DNA of 29,154 nucleotides from PR03 sp031362725 (GTDB taxonomy: Bacteria; Myxococcota_A; UBA9160; PR03). The notes under the pieces are model-generated. The model searched no databases, was not told where the DNA came from, and was given only the letters and a program-made list of their open reading frames with translations. A program made the translations under genes and the position numbers. How positions within the stretch are numbered: the stretch's first letter is position 1; the number at the start of each line of letters is the position of its first letter. The DNA lies in contig JANLTC010000156.1 of the NCBI GenBank assembly GCA_031362725.1, forward strand, positions 1 through 29,154, in the 5' to 3' direction. Positions 25,300-29,154 of the stretch are shown here, piece by piece.

Positions 25300-26745
25300 T
25301 CAGTGCTTCGCCGACTTCGTGGGTTTGCCGGAGAGTGTGTCGAGACGCGCGATCAGTGCTTCGACCTTGTAGCGGAGCGGGGCGCGTTCGAGCAGGCCGC
25401 GCTCGACCGCATGCACGGCGTTGGAGACAGACGGATGGTTGCGCCCGAAGAGCTGCGCGATGCGCTGCATCGAGGCGTCCGTGTAGCGGGTGCACAGGTA
25501 CATCGCGAGTTGGCGCGGCACCAGCACGTCGCGACGGCGCGTGCGCGACGCGAGTGCGCAGGGCGTCGTCTGGAATGCCGTCGCGACCGTCGCGACGACG
25601 CGCTCGATGTCGAGTCCCTGTGCCGCGAGGCGCGGCAGCATCTTGCGCAGTGCCGACTCGACGAGATCGAGGTCGATCGTGCGCTTCAGCAGCGAGGCGC
25701 TCGCCACCACCTGGATCAGCACGGCTTCGAGATCGCGCACGCTGCCAGGCACCGAGACGAGACGCTCGAGCGCACCGGGCGGAAGTCGCACGCCGCCCGC
25801 GGCTGCCTTCGAGCGCAGGATCGCGCGGCGCAGTTCGAGGTCCGGCGCCTCGATCTCGGCGCACAGACCGCTCGCCATCCGCGACGCGAGGCGCGGGTCG
25901 AGGTCGGGGATCTCCTTCGGCAGTCGCTCGGCGGTCAGCAGCACTCGCGCGCCGCGCTGTGCGAGCGATTCGAGCGTGTGGAGCAACTCGAGCTGGGTCT
26001 GGCGCTTGCCGCCGACGAACTGGATGTCTTCGAGCACCAGTAGATCGCAGTCGCGGCGGTAGCGCGCCTTGAACTCGGCCGTCCGGTTGGCGCGGATCGC
26101 CGCGAGCAACTCGTTGGTGAACTGTTCTCCCGAGGCGGAGACGACGCGCGCCGACGAGTGCTCGCGCGCTTCGCCGACCACCGCGGCAGCGAGGTGCGAC
26201 TTGCCGAGCCCGTCGGGAGCGACCAGATAGAGCGGACTCATCGCGAGCTGACGTCCTTGCGCGAGCGCTACGCACGCCTCGCGCGCGAGCGCGTTGCCCG
26301 GCCCGACGACGAAACTCGCGAAGGTGTGCTGCGGAAGGTCGGGACGTGAAGGCAGCGGCGCCGGCTCCGGCGCGAGCGAGATGGTGCGCGAACGAGGTTC
26401 GGGTGGGCGCACGGCGGGCGACGTGGCGTGTCGTGTGGCGGCAACCGCGCTTGCGTCGTTCGCGACGGCAACCGTCGCGAGCGGCGGCGCCGCGCGCAGC
26501 GCTGCGCCGATCTCCAGCGTGACCTGACCCGGCTGGCCGATTTCTTCGCTCAGCAGTTCTTCGATGCGCGTTACGAAGCGCTCGCGAACGCGGTCCCGAT
26601 GGAACGCGCTCGGGCACGAGAGACGCAGAACCAAGCCGTCCACCTCGGCGCGGATCGGGGTGATCCACGCCGACAATGCGAGCGGCGAAAGTTCGTGCGC
26701 TAGACGGCGCAGTACGCCGTCCCAGACCTGAGGGGGGCAGGTCAT
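25300..26745 (-). CDS. dnaA: Chromosomal replication initiator DnaA, divergent
   Basis: ATG 26745 (MTCPPQVWDGVLRRL) starts domain I; 481 residues. Domain II is the Ala/Pro-rich linker at about 80-135. Domain III starts at HTFASFVVGPGNALA (family 'FxxFVVGxxNxxA'). Walker A is APDGLGKS (176-183, usually GGxGLGKT), Walker B LLVLED (usually LLIDD), then IQFVGGKRQTQLELLHT, TAERLPKEIPDLDPRL with the Arg finger region ASR289M, and PDLELRRAILRSKA. Domain IV keeps VPRQLAMYLCTRYTDAS but the recognition helix reads FGRNHPSV against the usual FGGRDHTTV. So it is a genuine DnaA, but altered at positions that bind ATP and DnaA boxes. No dnaN beside it. Confidence 0.9.
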   Translation of the reverse strand: MTCPPQVWDGVLRRLAHELSPLALSAWITPIRAEVDGLVLRLSCPSAFHRDRVRERFVTRIEELLSEEIGQPGQVTLEIGAALRAAPPLATVAVANDASAVAATRHATSPAVRPPEPRSRTISLAPEPAPLPSRPDLPQHTFASFVVGPGNALAREACVALAQGRQLAMSPLYLVAPDGLGKSHLAAAVVGEAREHSSARVVSASGEQFTNELLAAIRANRTAEFKARYRRDCDLLVLEDIQFVGGKRQTQLELLHTLESLAQRGARVLLTAERLPKEIPDLDPRLASRMASGLCAEIEAPDLELRRAILRSKAAAGGVRLPPGALERLVSVPGSVRDLEAVLIQVVASASLLKRTIDLDLVESALRKMLPRLAAQGLDIERVVATVATAFQTTPCALASRTRRRDVLVPRQLAMYLCTRYTDASMQRIAQLFGRNHPSVSNAVHAVERGLLERAPLRYKVEALIARLDTLSGKPTKSAKH

Positions 26746-27175
26746 GCGACGATATTCCCAGACGATTCGAGGCTGTTGGTCGGACGTTTTGATCGGAACT
26801 TCGGTCTGAATCTCTGCCTGAGTTTGTGCCGGAATCTCGGTCGAAGGTACTGTCGAATTTCCCGAATTCTTCCGGCGCGAACTCCAGAAGCGGGCGCAGT
26901 AGACCATACGAATTCGGCACGCGCAAGAGGGGAAACGCGGCGATCGCGCATCCAAAACGACACCGGAAAGAGACATCTCGAAACAGCGGCTCGCCGACGG
27001 AGAACTCGCGTTTGCAAATCAGATCGCGATTCGATTCCGGGGAGTTCGCGGCGTCGCGTGAGATCGTGCCGAGTGCCGGGATGCGACGCGGAGCCGCTCG
27101 CGAGCCGCGCTTCGGTTCGCGCGACGATCTCGCGTGTTCTCGAAAGATCTCAATATCTCGGCGATTCGCGAAAAT
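26746..27175. other. AT-richer intergenic region upstream of dnaA
   Basis: A 430-base gap between dnaA and the LON-domain gene, visibly richer in A/T than flanking genes (GAATTC-, TTTT-, AAAA-containing runs). No gene is supported; weak open frames on both strands read as noise, although a minus-strand frame continuous with dnaA is open throughout. At 27127-27160, ATCTCG-like hexamers begin at 27127, 27137, 27147 and 27155 (spacings 10, 10, 8). Similar words occur near 26833 and 26975. It is the natural place for the dnaA promoter and possibly for DnaA-binding sites; no classic TTATCCACA box is seen. Confidence 0.4.
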
Positions 27176-27856
27176 TCAGTGCAACGCGCCAGACGGCCCG
27201 GGCATGCCGCCCAGCAACTCCGCCAAACGGAATTGCAAGACGGCGACGAGACGCTCGCAACGCGCCATCGGGCCCTCTGCTTCGAGCAGTCCCTGCTTTT
27301 CCGCCGCCGGCAGCTCGAGCATCTGGCACAGCGCGCTGACAAACGCCGTGTCCTCGACGCCCGAGAAGCGGCGTGGATCGATCTCGTGTGCGGAGTCGGG
27401 CGCAACGAAGCGCAGCAGCTGCGCCAGCAAGTCGATCGCATCTGCGCGCAATCCCTGAAGCGGAATGCCCTCGCGCCGTTCGTCGAAGCGCTCCGTCAAC
27501 AATTCGACACGTGCGAGGCGATAGGAGCGCTCCGCATCGCGCGGGATTTCTTCGGCGATGCGAAAGCGTTCGGCGCCGAGTAGGACGATGTCGTAGCGAC
27601 CGTCGTCACGCCGACGCGCCTGCTCGATCGTGCCGACGCTACCGATCGTGAAGAGCGGCGGATCGCCCCCCATCTCCGCCACGTGTTCGGGACGCACGGT
27701 GACCATGCCGATGCGCCGCGTGCCAGCGAGCGCCGCAGTGATCATCTGCTGGTAGCGCGGTTCGAAAACGTGAAGCGGACAATGGACGTGCGGAAAGAGA
27801 ACGACGTTCGAGAGCGGGAAGAGCGGGATCAGCTCTTGCGGAATCGATGTCTTCAC
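27176..27856 (-). CDS. LON substrate-binding-domain protein (peptidase S16 N-domain, no protease)
   Basis: I place the start at GTG 27856 (VKTSIPQELIPLFPL, 226 residues), since the family begins just before LFPL; an upstream ATG at 27928 or 27994 adds a basic stretch without family likeness. It shows the Lon N-terminal domain: IPLFPLSNVVLFPHVHCPLHVFEPRY, IGMVTV, GSVGTIEQARRRDDGRYDIVLLGAERFRI, then a helical end MLELPAAEKQGLLE and LQFRLAELLGG. There is no AAA+ or Ser-Lys protease domain, so it is a stand-alone LON-domain protein of unknown substrate, perhaps an adaptor. It is divergent from the metalloprotease gene across about 155 bases. Confidence 0.9.
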   Translation of the reverse strand: MKTSIPQELIPLFPLSNVVLFPHVHCPLHVFEPRYQQMITAALAGTRRIGMVTVRPEHVAEMGGDPPLFTIGSVGTIEQARRRDDGRYDIVLLGAERFRIAEEIPRDAERSYRLARVELLTERFDERREGIPLQGLRADAIDLLAQLLRFVAPDSAHEIDPRRFSGVEDTAFVSALCQMLELPAAEKQGLLEAEGPMARCERLVAVLQFRLAELLGGMPGPSGALH

Positions 27857-27987
27857 GAAACGAAGATAGCGACTCGATCGCGTTTGCTTGACGCGACGCG
27901 TGCGCAGCGGAAGACTCGCTCGTCGCATGACACGGATCGCGCGATGCTGACCGGCCGGTGCCGATCCACGACGGCGATCCGCGATGT

Positions 27988-28007
27988 CGATCAAACGGTG
28001 TTGATCG
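27988..28007. promoter_or_regulatory. Perfect 7-bp inverted repeat ahead of the metalloprotease gene
   Basis: CGATCAA (27988-27994) and TTGATCG (28001-28007) are separated by 6 bases and end 4 bases before the ATG at 28012. It could be an operator, or a hairpin hiding the ribosome-binding region, since no clear Shine-Dalgarno sequence precedes this ATG. Confidence 0.35.
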
Positions 28008-28011
28008 GGCG

Positions 28012-28440
28012 ATGCTGATCGAGGAACTCGAGCGGGACGCGGCGCGCATCGCGCGGAGCTTCGGCCTCCGGTATCGCGTGATCGAGCCGGAGCGCCCGCA
28101 GGTGAAACGCCGACTCGGCGTCTGCTACCGCGACGGCACGATTCGCATCCGCTTGCTGCACGCGGCGACCGGTCGGCCGCTCAAGTACTCGAGCCTCGTC
28201 GATACGCTGTGCCACGAGCTGGCGCACCTGCGCCACTTCAATCACGGCAAGCGCTTCCAGGCGTTCTACCGCCGCATCCTCGAGCACGCGCGCCGGGAAG
28301 GGATCTATCGACCGGGCCGCGACGAAGAGCCGGCTTTCACGTCGGCGCTCGTCGAGATCGCCGAACGCGCGCCGGACGCGATCGTTTCGCGAGCGGTGGC
28401 GTGCGCCGGGTCAGGGCCCGAGCAACTCGCACTGTTCTAG
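28012..28440 (+). CDS. YgjP/SprT-like zinc metallopeptidase
   Basis: ATG 28012 gives 142 residues. Upstream sequence in the same frame is Arg-rich and lacks family likeness. The core is LVDTLCHELAHLRHFNHGKRFQAFY: HELAH puts zinc ligands at His68 and His72 with catalytic Glu69, and the nearby His75 or His78 (HFNHGKRF) is the third ligand, as in YgjP/DUF45 ('HELAHxxxxNHSxxF') and SprT-like enzymes. The N-terminal half (RRLGVCYRDGTIRIRLLHAATG) resembles the SprT beta sheet. Substrate unknown. It is shorter than E. coli YgjP but complete for this subgroup. Confidence 0.85.
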   Translation: MLIEELERDAARIARSFGLRYRVIEPERPQVKRRLGVCYRDGTIRIRLLHAATGRPLKYSSLVDTLCHELAHLRHFNHGKRFQAFYRRILEHARREGIYRPGRDEEPAFTSALVEIAERAPDAIVSRAVACAGSGPEQLALF

Positions 28441-28473
28441 TGTGGGCCTGGCAGAGCAGGGGCCCGACGCGGC

Positions 28474-28683
28474 TCAGCCGCTGGCCTCGGCCTGCTTGTC
28501 GTAATCCTCGAGCGTGTTCGGACCCTCGAGAACCTGCACCTTGATCGCGTCGCACGCGATCGCCTTGTCGAGAACCTCCTTCAGGAGGCCCTCCACCGTC
28601 AGTTCATCGTACTCGGCAAGAGTGTTCTCGAGCGTTTCGCCCGAGATCGTGAACTGCAGGACGGCTTTGATCTTGACGTCCAT
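28474..28683 (-). CDS. Small acidic orphan protein
   Basis: ATG 28683 is preceded by AAGGG at a good distance; 69 residues: MDVKIKAVLQFTISGETLEN, TLAEYDELTVEGLLKEVLDK, then AIACDAIKVQVLEGPNTLED and YDKQAEASG. The pattern suggests an alpha/beta fold with a beta strand first, an amphipathic helix and a second strand. It is acidic and soluble, with no signal. I recognise no family. It converges with the metalloprotease gene about 33 bases away; coding bias and the ribosome site support it as real. Confidence 0.75.
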   Translation of the reverse strand: MDVKIKAVLQFTISGETLENTLAEYDELTVEGLLKEVLDKAIACDAIKVQVLEGPNTLEDYDKQAEASG

Positions 28684-28812
28684 CGGAACCCTTGGCCGCC
28701 CGGGGATTTGCTAAGTGGGCGACAATGCTTGACAAATTCATCCAGCGAGGGGCGAAACATACCGGATGGTGGGAGCCACTTCCATGAGTTCGGGGCGTTT
28801 TCTCGATGTTTT

Positions 28813-29154
28813 TTAGCCGACCTTTGCGACTTCGATCGGGTTGGGGCGGTTGCCCTTCGACTCGTTGGCCTCGATCCGGGCATGGATTGTGGCAAGAACG
28901 AGCGCGCCGAGAGCGGTTCCGGTGAACAGCCAAACGGAGAGCTGGTGGAGCGTCGCGAAACGCGCGGCGAGGCCCGGCGCGAGGCCCGGGTCGGTCAGGT
29001 GGATCTCAGCCACGGCCCGCGAGACGCCGAACTGATTGACGAGGCACGACATGGAAAGCACCAGCGGAACCCCGATCGCGAGGCGCCCTCGACCGAGTAC
29101 GGCGCCGAGCACCGCCAGTCCAGCCCCCAGCACGGCGCCGGCGGCGAGCAGTGG
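28813..29154 (-). CDS. DUF4149-like membrane protein, C-terminal part (5' end outside window)
   Basis: The minus-strand frame is open to the window edge and ends at TAG/TAA-type stop at 28813. It shows hydrophobic segments LLAAGAVLGAGLAVLGAVLG, an interior VPLVLSMSCLVNQFGVSRAV, and LHQLSVWLFTGTALGALVLA, with a short basic tail. The segment FATLHQLSVWLFTGTALGALVLA is the typical last helix of DUF4149/TMEM205-like proteins ('FxxLHxxSxxLNxxxLLLGL'). Function unknown. The remainder of the gene and its start lie outside. Confidence 0.7.
   Translation of the reverse strand, partial: PLLAAGAVLGAGLAVLGAVLGRGRLAIGVPLVLSMSCLVNQFGVSRAVAEIHLTDPGLAPGLAARFATLHQLSVWLFTGTALGALVLATIHARIEANESKGNRPNPIEVAKVG

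Noticed and set aside
26746..26976. N-terminal extension of DnaA to 26976
   Set aside because: Family domain I starts at MTCPPQVW; the extension is of low complexity and lies in the regulatory gap.
28469..28481. Hairpin GCGG-CTCAG-CCGC as a terminator between converging genes
   Set aside because: Four-base stem and no T-run; overlaps the end of the small orphan gene.

Overview
The window is a high-GC stretch of bacterial chromosome. It has strong G/C preference at third codon positions and short or overlapping intergenic gaps. It carries a Gram-negative-style envelope locus: a PEP-CTERM protein, an outer-membrane barrel with TPRs and a FecR-domain protein. An LspA, a full-length Lhr helicase, a DnaA, a bEBP two-component pair and many single-gene enzymes typical of environmental Proteobacteria/Myxococcota/Binatota-like genomes are also present. 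I cannot name the species. An uncultured delta-proteobacterium-like or Binatota-like lineage is my best guess, with low confidence. I recognise no tRNA, rRNA, CRISPR array, transposase or phage gene.

Layout. 1-3452 (+): the end of a radical SAM protein, a GtrB/DPM1-like glycosyltransferase and a large polytopic membrane protein, chained by start/stop overlaps; probably envelope glycolipid work. 3468-8762: small enzyme genes in mixed orientation. These are a DsbA-fold isomerase, an odd cupredoxin, a DJ-1/PfpI protein and a cytochrome P450, then a minus-strand run (Cys-rich lipoprotein, lspA, NTF2-like, YciH/SUI1) and a VOC protein. 9066-12340 (+): a compact three-gene secretion/surface cassette (PEP-CTERM protein, TPR plus beta-barrel protein, FecR-domain protein).

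12379-16801 (-): an accessory stretch of single small genes (GFA, two GNATs, cupin, RDD, an orphan). Several neighbours are decayed: a fatty-acid desaturase tail with an internal deletion, and an orphan pair whose reading frame is interrupted by a TAG. 16861-21357 (+): full-length Lhr helicase, with a small inverted-repeat-bounded segment in a linker. 21370-22558 (-): an acetyltransferase remnant and two small membrane proteins (one DUF2834). 22775-25107 (+): histidine kinase and NtrC-type regulator, behind a perfect 20-bp palindrome.

25108-29154: an 81-bp-period repeat, then dnaA (-) without dnaN beside it and with altered ATPase and DNA-recognition residues. An AT-richer 430-bp upstream gap follows, then a LON-domain protein (-), a YgjP-like metalloprotease (+), a small acidic orphan (-) and the end of a DUF4149 membrane protein (-).

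The points most worth following are the PEP-CTERM/TPR-barrel/FecR cassette, the divergent DnaA with its upstream region, the cupredoxin that has lost two copper ligands, the TAG-interrupted orphan, and the palindrome upstream of the two-component system.
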